A stretch of 64,000 bases of DNA. Origin: Phaseolus vulgaris. Taxonomy: Eukaryota; Streptophyta; Magnoliopsida; Fabales; Fabaceae. Location: positions 9,259,845 through 9,323,844 of the forward strand of contig NC_023750.2 of NCBI RefSeq assembly GCF_000499845.2. Reading direction: 5' to 3'. A program made the translations under genes and the position numbers. Every line of letters starts with the position of its first letter. The first letter of the stretch is position 1. The notes under the pieces were generated by a model, which saw nothing but the letters and a program-made list of their open reading frames with translations, had not been told where the DNA came from and made no database searches. This document shows positions 33,096 to 44,830 of this stretch, one piece after another.

Positions 33096-33611
33096 CATAC
33101 CGGACGAATTAGTCTTGAATATGATGACAGATCGAGTCAAAGAATATTTTAAGGTATGCAATAAATAATAGTAACGACAGTTACAATAACACTGAATGAG
33201 TCACATTCATATCTTGAAATATGCAGAAAATATCTTTGACAAATAAGCTAAATACTAATTAACTGAAAGATGGTACAAATAGTCTTCATATATCCCAACA
33301 TATTTATATAGTAACATATCTCCCTCCAAATCAGGGATAACAATGAATATTAGTGAATAAATGATGTTCAACCCATCACAACAAGGGTCCATAATCAACA
33401 CTATAAATGAACCCTTTATAGAGGTGTAAAGGACGCTTTTATCAATTACAAATATACACTCTTTATATAGAATACTTACTTGATCGTCAAAGTACCTTTT
33501 TTCAGGTAACCCCCGACCGAGCATCAGCATTTGAGGAAGGAGACTCGAAGGAAGGAATAAGAAACAACAATCTCGTATACTATCTAGGCCCTCTTTGCCT
33601 ATACAGGTACA
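33096..33611 (+). repeat. 5' LTR of Tat element C
   Basis: It begins at a decayed CATACCGGACGAATTAG (TGTACCGG.. in the family) and ends CTATACAGGTACA, followed by a degraded primer site near 33614. Confidence 0.82.
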
Positions 33612-33673
33612 ATTGGCACCCATCGTGGTGCCGAGAGAGTAGTCAATTTCAAATCAACTCCAAACTAGCAACA

Positions 33674-35147
33674 ATGGTGTCAATTTCAGGAAGTGTGCCT
33701 TCTCAAGGAGTAGAATAAAGAGTTAAAACACTGACTCAACAAATTCAGACAAGAGGAGAAATCCCGATCGTGTGATCACACTCACACCAAAAAGACAATT
33801 GCGCAAACGCGTACTCATCAAAGCTCCAGGCAAACCGAGCAGTCCCACCGTGCCGATGACGATCCGAAAGGACATCCTTTTACGTATGAAATAATGGAAG
33901 CACAACTCCCCTCCAAATGGAAGGGACTGACTATCAGGATTTATGACAGTTCCACAAACCCTGACGAGCACTTGAATGTTTTTAAGACACAGATGAACCT
34001 CTACACAACGAACAAGGTCATGTTGTGTAAGGTTTTCCCCAACTCTATTAAAGAATGGTCGCTTAGTTGGTTCACCCGGCTCCTACCTAATTCGGTGGAT
34101 AGATTCAAAGCCTTGGCGGCTAAATTTACTACGCAATACGCAACGAGTCGACCGCATCATACGTCGTCGATTGGCCCTCCTTAACGTAAAGCATGAGAAG
34201 GAGGAATCTTTACGGGCATTCATGGAAAGGTTCAGTAAAGTTTGTATGATTATCAGAAATTTCATGCCAGAAATAGCCATGCATCACCTGGTCTCGGGAA
34301 TCTGACTAGGTCGATCACCGAAAGTTTGATCAGGAGACCAGCCAACGATCTTGATGAATTGAGGAACCGAGCAACAAAATTCATGCCGATAAAGGAGTTA
34401 AGCGACTTCCACAAAAGTGTTTGATCCGAGAATGGAGGAGATAAAGGGAAGGAAAAGGACAGAGGAAGTCCACCTACATCTGGTGGATCGAACAAATTTA
34501 GATAAAATCAAGGACCAAGGTTTCTTAATTACACCCCATTGAATGCTGCAAGGGATAAAATTCTGGACGAGGCACTACAAGCCAAACTGATCCCAACCCT
34601 AAAACAGCTACAAATTCCAAGAAATGTCGATATGTCCAAGCATTGTCAGTACCACCGCAACTTTGGCCATACAATCGAGAGGTGTCAAGCGCTGAAGGGC
34701 ATAATAGACGAACTTGTCCAAGTCGGTCATCTGTGCAAGTTTGTCCAATCAAACGCTAACTCATACTGATCCCCACAAAGGGAGAGGTACCTTGCTAAGG
34801 ATCAGAAAGAGCAGTACACAGAGCGTGGACGAGATCATGTCGTTTTGACGATAACCAACATCCAGCTAAGCAGAGAAGAAGGACTGAAAGTTCTGTGCAT
34901 AGGACTCGACCATGAAGCGAGAGTCCTCAAAGGAACGATCGATCAAGACATAGCACCTGGGAGGTCAACAACACCATTGTCGGTTCGATTCCACTCGAAA
35001 ACGTCGGTCGGAGCACTCCTTCCCTGGAGAACCGAGACCACAAATACACCGTGGGCCAAGTAAATACTATCGCTGGAAGATTCGCGGGAGGCAGATATTC
35101 CAGCTCCCCACACAAAAAGCATCTTCGAGCCATTCAATCGGTCCACT
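33674..35147 (+). pseudogene. Tat gag, element C
   Basis: The ATG at 33674 is followed by early stops. The frame 33894-34184 holds the capsid core (LPSKWKGLTIRIYDSSTNPDEHLNVFKTQM..FTRLLPNSVDRFKALAAKFTTQY). It continues in another frame (KHEKEESLRAFMERFSKVCMIIRNFMPEIAMHHL). The frame 34539-34769 has the nucleocapsid-like DMSKHCQYHRNFGHTIERCQALKGIIDELV, an HX-C zinc-binding pattern. The gag-protease linker runs to the mirror-ended insertion at 35153. At least five frame breaks. Confidence 0.82.
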
Positions 35148-35152
35148 CGGTT

Positions 35153-36156
35153 TGATGAGAATCAAATAAAGGAGGCTTTTATTAATGGAGGAAGAGGACA
35201 TCCACCCTCACATTTGAAGTTCTTCCTTCTAGTCTTCTCAAAATTAAAAGAAGACATAAAATAAAGATGAGGCCCAAGCCCAAAGCCCAAGCCCAAGCCC
35301 AAGAAGGCCAAAGCCCAAAGAGCCCAAGTCCATCCCATGAGGGGCAAGGCCAAGCTTTGAAATACTCTTGTATAGTTTTAGGAGGTGTGGTTATTAAATA
35401 AAGGTGTGTGAAAATGTAAAATAAAGTCACATTGTCCATGTGACTTAGGAGAGTGGTGTAGGTGTAGTTTTTGGGAGGTGTCATAGTAGAAAAAGGTCAC
35501 ACCTCCCATGTGACTTGTTTTTGGTGGGAATTTCAAATGAGTTTATTTGAAATTTCCCACCTATTTTTCAGCACCTTAGGCTATAAATAGAGGTGCTTCC
35601 TTTGTAAAATTCAGATTTGAATTCATCTAAAGAAACTATACTCAAAATTGGAGTGAGCATTTGGAGAGCTTTTGAGCTTCTACTCTAGTCTTATCTTGAA
35701 GGACCATGGTTTCCTCAAGTGGCGGCTTGCACACTCATCTAGGAGCATCCATACTTCTAGTGGCGTGATCATCCAACCATTCTTCCATCTTCATGAGCAT
35801 TCTCTTCTCCTTCCTTTCTTCTTCTTCAATTTGTTCATGTTGCCTTGTGTTTTGAGTTGTTGTTTCGGTTCTTCTAATTTTCCAGCACCTACATTCTGTT
35901 TGTTTCTTAATTCTGTTCGGTACATTTGATTTTAATTCAATTCTGTTCGGTCTCTTCTTTTTAAATTCCTTTGTTGATTCAATTTGACAATACTTGGTTC
36001 ATCCAAATGAGTTTGGGATTTGGTACTTGTTATTGGTGAGTTCTTGACTTAGAACCATGATCCAACTTCTAAGAAAGTGCCTCTATATTTTCCAGCTCAA
36101 GGTGATTCCTCAAAGTGTCAAGAATCTTGTTCTATGTGGCTATTGGAATCACATCA
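35153..36156 (+). repeat. Left LTR (1004 bp) of the mirror-ended element
   Basis: It ends ATTGGAATCACATCA and carries CTATAAATAGAGG (about 35581), a good TATA box, and a GCCCAA-rich stretch (35271-35330) in U3. Identical 85- and 100-codon frames here and in the right LTR are LTR sequence, not genes. Confidence 0.93.
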
Positions 36157-37666
36157 TGTGGTATCATGAGTCTTAGGTTCATTCTTGTTTAATTGTTGAG
36201 TTGTGTGCACTTTAATTTCAAGAGCTCTTTAATTTCTTGCAATTTAAGTTTCTGTTTTAGAATTTTATTTGAGTATTCTTGCTGTTTTTTTTTTCTTTTG
36301 CTCCAAGTGTTTGAGGAAAGGTTTATGGCACTCATAATTCTTATGAGTATGGTTGCTCTTTTGGAATGGCATTATCCTTCCTAGAGTTTACCTTAAGCTT
36401 CCTTTCACTTGTTACAATTTGTGTTGTGTCTTTTAATTTTTGAATCATGTCAAGGTTTGTCTTAGTCATGTTATTCCATATATGTCATTACTTCTAGTAG
36501 TACTTTTATTGTTTTGATTGTTTCTTGCTTTGGTGTCATATAATTTTCTGAATTGATGTTGATCCTTTGTGCATTTTCTTTTTAGAATTGAGTTCATACT
36601 TGTATTCTAGACCTATACAAGTTCCAATACATCATTTTCTATTATGTCTTTGCTAGTTCATCATCCTGTTTTTTATTCCTATTAGGATTCCTCTGTTTCT
36701 GAAAAAAAGTGCTTACTGTTTTTCCTTATTGCAACTGATTTACGTACTGTAAAATTCTGAAATTCTGGATTTGAGATATTCAAAGTGTTAGAAAAGAATA
36801 GAAAAAAGAATCATTCAAAAATATGAAGTACACAAAAAATGATAAATAAAATAAAAAAAGTGTACATTCCTGCCGAAAAAAATACGGTAATCTGGCAGTG
36901 ATTTTAAAAAATTTATTTCTCTCAATTGGCTTACTGTTTTCAATTGATTCCAGTGCCATTTTTGAGTTAACATCTTGAAGTTTCTGTGGTATAAATTTCA
37001 TAATCCAGTTCGCTCTACAACGTTCCAGTTAAATCAGTGAATATCAAGCACAGTTTGCATTTTAAAAAAAAAAAATTCCAGTAGCTAATTTTTTGTTTTC
37101 TTCATCTACTCTAGTGCTTTTCCTTAAGTATTCTTTTGTGTGCCTACTTTTCTCATTGAGTTCTTTATTTTCTTGATTGTCTTTCATTCTTACTCTTTGA
37201 GTTTGTCTTACATATAGTATTCCTTTTGCAATTACCTTTCCTTGCTTATACCTTTTCTTGTGTGTCTTTATTGTTTCATTGGTTTTGTGGTGGTTGCTTT
37301 TGAGATTGGTGTGCTTGCTTTGACATATTTCATTTGAGGATTCCAAGGCCTCAAGATCAGATTGGTGCAAGAACATTATTTCTTTGAGAGTGATCTCTTT
37401 TTTCAGCCTCATTTCACTTCGGCAGTTTCATTGCCAAGCTCACTGTTTTTGCTAATTTTGTTTCTTAACTTGTTTGCTGTTTTTGTGTGTTTGCTGTTTT
37501 TTTATTTGCAAAATGGCTGGCTATTCAAGTGGTGCATCTTACAAACAGCATTCTCCTTCCAAAGCTTCAGTCCTTGGTGAAGAAGAACATAGAAGAAGGA
37601 GGCATCACCATCATTATCATGAAGAGAGCTATAACCGTGACCAAAGATATCACCAAGTGTTCAACA
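36157..37666 (+). other. Primer site and long leader of the mirror-ended element
   Basis: TGTGGTATCATGAGTC directly follows the LTR and resembles the initiator-Met primer site TGGTATCAGAGC. Then comes a T-rich leader of about 1.35 kb with no credible frame. Gag starts at 37513. Confidence 0.75.
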
Positions 37667-37674
37667 TGATGTGA
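37513..37674 (+). pseudogene. Truncated gag N-terminus at the inverted-LTR junction
   Basis: The ATG opens MAGYSSGASYKQHSPSKAS, followed by an Arg/His-rich stretch (RRRRHHHHYHEESYNRDQRYHQ). After about 50 codons the frame runs into the inverted LTR at 37667 and stops at 37672. Position after the leader and the upstream primer site argue for gag. No capsid motif is reached, so family assignment rests on position. Confidence 0.55.
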
Positions 37675-38670
37675 TTCCAATAGCCACATAGAACAAGATT
37701 CTTGACACTTTGAGGAATCACCTTGAGCTGGAAAATATAGAGGCACTTTCTTAGAAGTTGGATCATGGTTCTAAGTCAAGAACTCACCAATAACAAGTAC
37801 CAAATCCCAAACTCATTTGGATGAACCAAGTATTGTCAAATCGAATCAACAAAGGAATTTAAAAAGAAGAGACCGAACAGAATTGAATTAAAATCAAATG
37901 TACCGAACAGAATTAAGAAACAAACAGAATGTAGGTGCTGGAAAATTAGAAGAACCGAAACAACAACTCAAAACACAAGGCAACATGAACAAATTGAAGA
38001 AGAAGAAAGGAAGGAGAAGAGAATGCTCATGAAGATGGAAGAATGGTTGGATGATCACGCCACTAGAAGTATGGATGCTCCTAGATGAGTGTGCAAGCCG
38101 CCACTTGAGGAAACCATGGTCCTTCAAGATAAGACTAGAGTAGAAGCTCAAAAGCTCTCCAAATGCTCACTCCAATTTTGAGTATAGTTTCTTTAGATGA
38201 ATTCAAATCTGAATTTTACAAAGGAAGCACCTCTATTTATAGCCTAAGGTGCTGAAAAATAGGTGGGAAATTTCAAATAAACTCATTTGAAATTCCCACC
38301 AAAAACAAGTCACATGGGAGGTGTGACCTTTTTCTACTATGACACCTCCCAAAAACTACACCTACACCACTCTCCTAAGTCACATGGACAATGTGACTTT
38401 ATTTTACATTTTCACACACCTTTATTTAATAACCACACCTCCTAAAACTATACAAGAGTATTTCAAAGCTTGGCCTTGCCCCTCATGGGATGGACTTGGG
38501 CTCTTTGGGCTTTGGCCTTCTTGGGCTTGGGCTTGGGCTTTGGGCTTGGGCCTCATCTTTATTTTATGTCTTCTTTTAATTTTGAGAAGACTAGAAGGAA
38601 GAACTTCAAATGTGAGGGTGGATGTCCTCTTCCTCCATTAATAAAAGCCTCCTTTATTTGATTCTCATCA
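37667..38670 (-). repeat. Right LTR (1004 bp), inverted
   Basis: It is the reverse complement of 35153-36156, complete at both tips: TGATGTGATTCC at the gag junction and GATTCTCATCA at the outer end. Confidence 0.93.
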
Positions 38671-38674
38671 CGGT

Positions 38675-39741
38675 TGCTAGAATTAGAGGTCTTAAATAAG
38701 ATGAGGGTGAATTGTTTATGAAAGATTTTCGCAAGTATTGAAGGTAGAATGAAAATTTATGAAGAATCAATCAATTGAAAATTATGTTCAACCAAAAAAA
38801 AATTGTTTTTAAGTTTGATTCCAAAAAATCAACCAATTATTTTCATGAAACAACCGGTTGCTTATACCAACAGATTTGAAAAAAAATGTTAAAACATTTT
38901 AATGAGTGTAGGGATAGAGTGCTACATCCTTTCACTCTTAACCAATAGCAACATCTAATCCTCAACTAACCACTGGGAATTCACTATGTAATCAAACCTA
39001 GATTACAAAACACACACCAAAAGTGATGATATTGAACCCCTTAAGAACACACACTAGTTTTGGCAAACCACTCAGTTTCCAGAAACACCTTCTGAAACTG
39101 CACCACACTAGAACACACAAAAATACAATGTTCAAGGAAGAAGAGGAACAAAATACGGCTAGGTAAATCAAAGCTTAAAGTTTAGAAGTACAAAACTCAA
39201 TCCTATTCCACACTTGAAATGGTCCAAAAGCTTTTTGAAATTTTGAATATTGTTTTTTATTCATCTTTCTTTCTTAGTTAGTGCAAAGGAGCATATAACC
39301 ATCTTTATATGCCTCAATCAAATGGTCAAAGCAGTTAAATCAAAAACCAAAAGTTGTTGGAATCATTTAAAACAAATTAAAACCTTTTAACAAAATTTTG
39401 TTAAGGTTTTAAAAAAAAAAACAACCAGATGATTTATCAAAACAACAGGTTGAATCTGTTTGACAGCAAAGCCAAAGCAAAGCTAAGCTTTTCCAAGCCA
39501 TTTTAAAAACCACTAAGTTTCAAACAACAAGTTGAATCGACATTTCAACAGGTTGAAATTTTACACCATTCTAGGAAACTCATCTTTTCAAAAAGGTAAA
39601 GATTCAATTAACCTTGGATCATCTTAAGTATTCTTCAAGCAGGGTCTTCATGCTTTCAAACAAATAAACAACACACACACATCAGTAGGGTCTTCAAGCT
39701 TTCCACTTGGATTTAGAGAGATCAAAGCACCTTGTTCAACA
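38675..39741 (-). mobile_element. Copia solo LTR, minus orientation (about 1067 bp)
   Basis: On the plus strand it reads TGCTAGAATTAGAGG..CTTGTTCAACA. On the minus strand it begins TGTTGAACAAGGTGC and carries CAACCGGTTG motifs (about 38850). Target duplication: TCGGT (35147-35151, now pushed away by the mirror-ended insertion) and CCGGT (39742-39746), one mismatch. Element A keeps the uninterrupted site near 26070-26090. Confidence 0.85.
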
Positions 39742-40230
39742 CCGGTAACCACCAAGAGTCGACCGAGGATATCGTCAATCACCTTCACATATGACAATTT
39801 CACTACCACAGACCCAACCCGTGACGACCCCATGGTCATCACCATGGATATAGATAAATTTTCCATCACCAAGGTTTTGGTGGATTAGGGCAGCTCGGTC
39901 GATATTCTATACTAGAAGACTTTCAAAACAACGAGAAAATAAAAAATTCAGCCCTGCAACAAACATATTGTTGGATTTTTCGCGAAGCGGGTGGACATAA
40001 TAGGATTCATCGATTTGTACACTACGTTCAGGGAAGAGGGGTATCTTTGCAAGACAATAAAAATCAGGTATCTTATTGTAAACGGAAATACCTCTTATAA
40101 TATATTGCTTGGACAGTCGCCCATAAATCGCCTGCAAGCAATACTATCCATTCCCCACCTCACAATGAAGTTCCCATCGGGACCCGGTGGCATCGTAACA
40201 ATCCTTGTCGATTAAAAGATAGCTCCTGAA
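39742..40230 (+). pseudogene. Tat aspartic protease, element C
   Basis: It aligns with element A 26095-26530. Two-frame fragments show PMVITMDIDKFSITKVLVD, a stop where DQG/DSG is expected, then GSSVDILY, IGFIDLYTTFREEGYLCKTIKIRYLIVNGNTSYNILLGQSPIN. The last segment is a typical retropepsin C-terminus, NILLG.P. Inactive through the stop in the catalytic loop. Confidence 0.8.
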
Positions 40231-40459
40231 TGTTATGTCGCGAGTTTGAAAGTTGAATCGACTAGTCGGTTATACAACACCTCATCGCACGGACGGTCTA
40301 TAGGATGGAGGGGACACTCTCCAAGGTGCAAGGAAATAACCAAGTAACAATCCCGAGAGAGAAGAACAAAAGTGCACATGGTCGCCCTTTTCGATCTCGA
40401 TTCTCGACTTGACAAAGCCGTATTGAACCAGGCGAGGACCTTCACCCTTTATCCCTACG

Positions 40460-41490
40460 AGATGATGAGCATGCGTCACACATGGGAACTTTTGTTAAAC
40501 TGGACGATAGCAAGCTGGTAAGCCAAACTTTGATTGAAAATGTTGATTTGTTTGCTTGGACAACTGTCGATATGCCTGGAGTGAGCCCGTATGTTATTAC
40601 ACATCGTCTCTCCATTTACAAAGAAGCCAAACCAGTACCCTAGAGAAAATGAAAGATGTGCGAAGAAAAGTTTGTAGCTGTACGACGAGAGACCGAGAAG
40701 TTGGTGAAAGTTGGCTTCATCAGAAAAGCACACTACACTACATGATTGGCCAATGTGGTCATGGTCAAAAATTAAAATGGCAAGTGGAGGATGTGCACTG
40801 AATATACTGACCTCAATAAAGCATGTCCAAGAGATTCTTATCCTCTACTGAGCATCGACCGCTTCGTCAACGAAGCGGCCGACCACAACATTTTAAGTTT
40901 TTTGGATGCATATTCTAGATATAACCAAATTCAGATGCATCCGAGAGACATAGAAAAAACAGCGTTCATGACCGACTATAATAACTTCTATTATGAAGTC
41001 ATGTCGTTTAGCCTTAAAAATGCAGGTGCCATTTATCAACGATTGATGGATTACATTTTCAAGGGGATGCTCGGCTGAAACTTTGAAGTCTATGTCGACG
41101 ACATTGTGGTCAAATCCGACTCATGCCAACAACGTATCAAAGACTTACAAGAAGTGTTTCAAGCCATTCGCGACCATGGCATGCGGCTCAACCTTAACAA
41201 ATGTGTGTTCGGGTTGAAGGAGGAAAGTTTTTGGGTATGCTCACTCACCGTGGCATAAAAGCAAACCCTGAGAAATGTAGGGCAATCATCAATTTGCAGA
41301 GCCCTAAGAATGTCAAGGACATTCAAAGACTGATTGGGCGACTTACAGTCCTCTTTAGATTTATACCAAGGCTAGGAGAGAAAACCAAGCTCATCGTACA
41401 ATTACTACACAAGGCGGCTGAGTTCCAATGGACGGACGAGTGTGAAAGGATTTTCCTTCAATTGAATTTTTTTTAGTGTCTACCCGATTA
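40460..41490 (+). pseudogene. Tat reverse transcriptase, element C
   Basis: The thumb-to-palm order is readable over several frames: FAWTTVDMPGVSPYVITHRL-like around 40550-40610, then WRMCTEYTDLNKACPRDSYPLLSIDRFV (40787-40870), LSFLDAYSRYNQIQMHPRD with the first catalytic Asp (about 40890-40950), and YYEVMSFSLKNAGAIYQRLMD. After a stop near 41077 comes the catalytic YVDD (about 41091-41102). The connection domain, IKANPEKCRAI..SPKNVKDIQRLIGRLTVLFRFI (41240-41375), follows. RT catalytic residues survive, but stops and frameshifts prevent one continuous product. Confidence 0.85.
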
Positions 41491-41507
41491 TTCAAAAGTT
41501 AAACGCC

Positions 41508-42262
41508 ATGAAGCCCATAACTATTTACCTCGTTATCTCTGAAGACGCGATTAGTGCAGCAATGGTTCAAGAGGTTGAAAAGGAGGAGCGACCAGTTTAC
41601 TTTATCAGTCGGGAACTTCACGACGCTGAGGTCCGTTACCAGATGATTGAAAAGGTAGCCTTGGCCTTGGTGATAACAACACAGAGAATGCGCGTGTATT
41701 TTAAGAAACATCGCATAATAGTCAAAACCAACTATCCGATAATAAAGATAATAGCAAAGCCAGATTTGGTCGGTCGGATGATCGGATGGGCCGTCGAGTA
41801 CCAACCTAGGGGGGCAACTAAATCACAAGTTTTGGTCAATTTTGCAGCCAAGCTCAGCCCTCATCCGACCGAAGAGGAGGACTCTCAATGGATCTTGCAT
41901 GTTGATGGCTCCTCCAACAATAGATCATGCGATGTAGAGATGGTGCTCGAAGGACCAGGTGACGTTCTCCTCGAGCAAGCCTTAAATTTTGAATTCAAAA
42001 CATCAAACAATAAAGTGAGTATGAAGCCATTATAGCTGGTCTCAATCTAACCCTAGATTTGGAAGTAAAAAGGCTTATTTTCATAAGTGACTCCCAACTT
42101 GTTGTCGGTCAGCTCAATGGAAATTCGAGGTCAAGGAATCGTTGCTCCATAGATACTATTATTTTGTTCATAATAACAATCGAGCACATCTGTCGGGAGC
42201 ATAATACCCGAGCCGATATGCTTTCACATTTAACCATCACTCAATCATCTATGTTACCCTGA
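41508..42262 (+). pseudogene. Tat RNase H and second (archaeal-type) RNase H, element C
   Basis: The frame 41508-42035 begins with the standard gypsy RNase H/tether region (ITIYLVISEDAISAAMVQEV..PVYFISRELHDAEVRYQMIEKVALALVI). From about 41889 a second domain starts, WILHVDGSSNNRSCDVEMVLEGP, with the DGSS catalytic start. Its later part is LIFISDSQLVVGQLNG (about 42075-42122) with another catalytic Asp, then EHICREHNTRADMLS. A second, archaeal-like RNase H after the first is a known feature of Tat-lineage elements. A stop at 42033 splits it. Confidence 0.8.
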
Positions 42263-42291
42263 AGAATCCCAGCATTAGTTCAGACAAATGC

Positions 42292-43540
42292 ATGACGACT
42301 GATGTACAACCAAACTGGATGACACATATCAAACAGATTTTAACAAATGGGGATTATGGAGCACAATCAGAAAAGACAATGAGACAGCAGACCGCTCAGT
42401 TTCTTCTTATTGACCAGGATCTCTATCATCGGGGATATACTCGACCACTCTTAATATGTATCTCTTTTAACCAGGTTGATTATGTCATGCAAGAAATATA
42501 ATAAGGGGTATGTGGTACTCAATCGGGAGCAAGAATAATGGTCGCTAAGGTATTAAGGGCAGGTTACTATTGGCCGACCGTGCAGGGAGACTGTACAAAT
42601 TTTGTTCAAAAATGTGTCAAGATATAGGAATACGACAATGTGTCTCATCAGAAGCCCTAGAATTTCCACTACATTCTCTCCCCATTGCCGTTTTTGCATT
42701 GGGGAATGGATATCATCAGACCCTTTACTCCAGGTAAGGGACAGTGTAAGTTCCTTCTAGTCGGGATAGACTATTTCACCAACTGGATAGAGGTTGAACC
42801 CTTGGCAGCGATCACAACTCGAAATGTTCAACATTTTATATAGAAAGTATTGTGTTCCATTTCGGGATTTCCCATGTGATCATCACCGACAACGACCAAC
42901 AGTTCATCAACCAAGTACTAGATGAATTTTATTAAAAGCTCGATATCAAACATATCACGAGCTTGGTGGAACACCCTCAAACCAACGGTCAAGCCGAAGC
43001 TGACAATAAAGTAATTCTTAACAAATTAAAAGAGCGACTCGGCCCAGCTAAAGGTCAGTGGACCGACGAACTTCTTGAAGTCTTGTGGGCTTACTGATGT
43101 ACACCATAGTCCACTACATATGAAATTCGTACAATCTAATGTATGGAACGGGGGCTATTATCCCAGTGGAAGTCAGAGAACCCTCTCTACGACGAAAAAC
43201 TCTAGAATTGAATCTCAACTAAGAAAGCCTATTAGTCGGCCTCAACCTAATTAACGAACTCAGAGATAAAAGCAGAATAAGGAAAGAAGCATGCAAGGTT
43301 CAGGTGGCAAGAAGACAAAATTTGAAGGTAACTCCAAGAAGCTTTCAAAAAAGAGACTTGACTTGGCGAATGCGTAGCGACGCCCGAAAAAAGGAAGGCA
43401 AATTCTCAAGCAATTAGGAATGACCTTTTCGCATTTCAGACACAGCGGTCGGCGGAGCCTATTATCTAGAATTTCTATCTGGAAAATTTGTACTAAGAAC
43501 ATGGAATGCCACGCATCTCAAATTCTATTATAGTTGACAA
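42292..43540 (+). pseudogene. Tat integrase, element C
   Basis: It begins TDVQPNWMTHIKQIL (42300), the linker before integrase. The zinc-binding region is around 42480-42640. The catalytic core shows GMDIIRPFTPGKGQCKFLLVGIDYFTNWIEVEPLAAITTRNV (about 42706-42820), then VIITDNDQQF with the second Asp intact, and HPQTNGQAEADNKVI with Glu as AEA/EAD (about 42970-43015). The C-terminal part has IIPVEVREPSLRRKTLELN (43160-43220) and ends near 43540. Stops appear near 42500, 42628, 42840 and later. Confidence 0.83.
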
Positions 43541-43649
43541 ATTTGTTTTATCCCTAAGGAAGGTTTCTGATTGAGAAGGTTTTAACGAGGCACTTTAAAA
43601 TTATATATTCTTGCATATTTTACACATTGTTGAACAGGTATTACTCAGT

Positions 43650-44065
43650 AACGACAGTTGCTCATATACTAGCGACCCCTACCGATCGCAAGGTTACCAC
43701 CACCCGACCAACTACCACTCGATAACAGCAGTTGTTTAACTACTAGCAACCCTTATCGATCAATTGCTCGGTCGAGGCAACTGCTTAACTACTAGCGACC
43801 CTTATCGATCAACCGCTCCATCAAGGAAACCGCTTAACTACTATCGACCCTCACCGACCAAACTACTATCTCGATAACGGTAGTCGCTTAACTATTAGAG
43901 ACCGTTATCAATCAACCGCTCAGTTGAGGCAGTCGCTTAACTACTAGCGACTCTCACCGATCGAACAACTATCTCGATAATGACAACTGCTTAACTATTA
44001 ATGGACATTACCGACCGAACGCTTACTAACCGATGATGGCAGTTGCTTAATTACTAGCAATCCAT
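43650..44065 (+). repeat. Tandem repeats of about 49-56 bp in the Tat 3' untranslated region
   Basis: The anchor GCTTAACTACTAGCGACC recurs near 43734 (degenerate), 43783, 43832, 43886, 43935, 43989 and 44045, with a weaker first unit near 43660. Spacing alternates between about 49 bp (units with CGGTCGAGGCA-like sequence) and 54-56 bp (units with TCGATAACGGCAGT-like sequence). Tat 3' regions are known to hold hypervariable tandem repeats. Confidence 0.85.
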
Positions 44066-44702
44066 ATCGGACGATGTGTACTTGATTAATCTGCAACGAT
44101 GTAGTTCGAACCAACATATTAATCGCAAGTACGCCTTTTTTCAAGGTATCATTTTTTACCACATAAATAAAGTTTTGCATGTAGCCCTGTGAGGCACATA
44201 AAGCCTACTTAATTCGCCATACAAGCAGTAAGTCATTCATGACTCATCAGGCCGATTTTTTACTTCGATTGATTTATTACAACTCATCGGTCGGATGGAA
44301 TTCTTACATGAATTATGGCCTCGTTCGAGTTATCAAGACCAACACATCAAATTCTCCTACTTTTATTAATGCTCGGCCATTTATTCTATTTTTTACGATA
44401 ACAAGTTATTGATATCCCTAAGTCAATATCAAAGGAAATTATTCCATTATACTTGGTAAAGATCATACCATTTATTTCGATTATTAACAAGCATCGTTAA
44501 AGCCCTATCTACAAACTATTAAAGACACGATCAATATTGCAAAAGGCTCAGTCAACCGAGTTCAAGATATTATGGCAAAGAAATCAAAGAAAGATTCAAA
44601 CATCGAAGTTATATCGTTCGGTAAAGATTAAATATTACGGATATTTAAAATTGTTCAAGCATAAAGTAAAAAAATGGAATTAAAACTGTTCAATGCTCAT
44701 AT
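44066..44702 (+). other. Tat C 3' untranslated region, no gene
   Basis: Moderately AT-rich and no frame. It continues across the MULE into 53136 onward, as judged from element A at 29600-29720. Confidence 0.55.
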
Positions 44703-44830
44703 CCCGGGTTCGGGATTTTAATCATGATGGGGTTATTTTTTTTGCTTTTTACCAAAATGGGGTCCATTTAAAAAAAAATTACAAATTTAGGCAAGTCGTG
44801 TCAATTCGGCACGACTTCATATGCACAAAT

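Larger units (their letters stand above)
35153..38670. mobile_element. Mirror-ended gypsy element: two full LTRs in inverted orientation, TSD CGGTT
   Basis: A plus-oriented LTR (35153-36156, 1004 bp) is followed by a primer site, a leader and the start of gag (36157-37666). Then comes a minus-oriented LTR (37667-38670, also 1004 bp). Both outer ends are U3 tips (TGATGAGAATC outward), and CGGTT flanks at 35148-35152 and 38671-38675. The target is CGGT of Tat plus the first T of the copia solo LTR, so the empty site reads ACTCGGTTGCTAG. I noticed one difference between the LTRs (A at about 35967 versus its counterpart near 37842), which suggests a young insertion. The inner U5 tip of the right LTR is complete and joined directly to gag. 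Confidence 0.93.

Noticed and set aside
35672..38151. Identical 85-codon frames (35672-35929 plus, 37894-38151 minus) and 100-codon frames (35182-35484, 38339-38641)
   Set aside because: They are mirror copies within the inverted LTRs, contain promoter and U3 sequence and have no recognisable domain; not genes.
43650..44065. CRISPR-like regularly spaced repeats
   Set aside because: Units are directly tandem with no unique spacers, inside a plant Tat element; not a CRISPR array.
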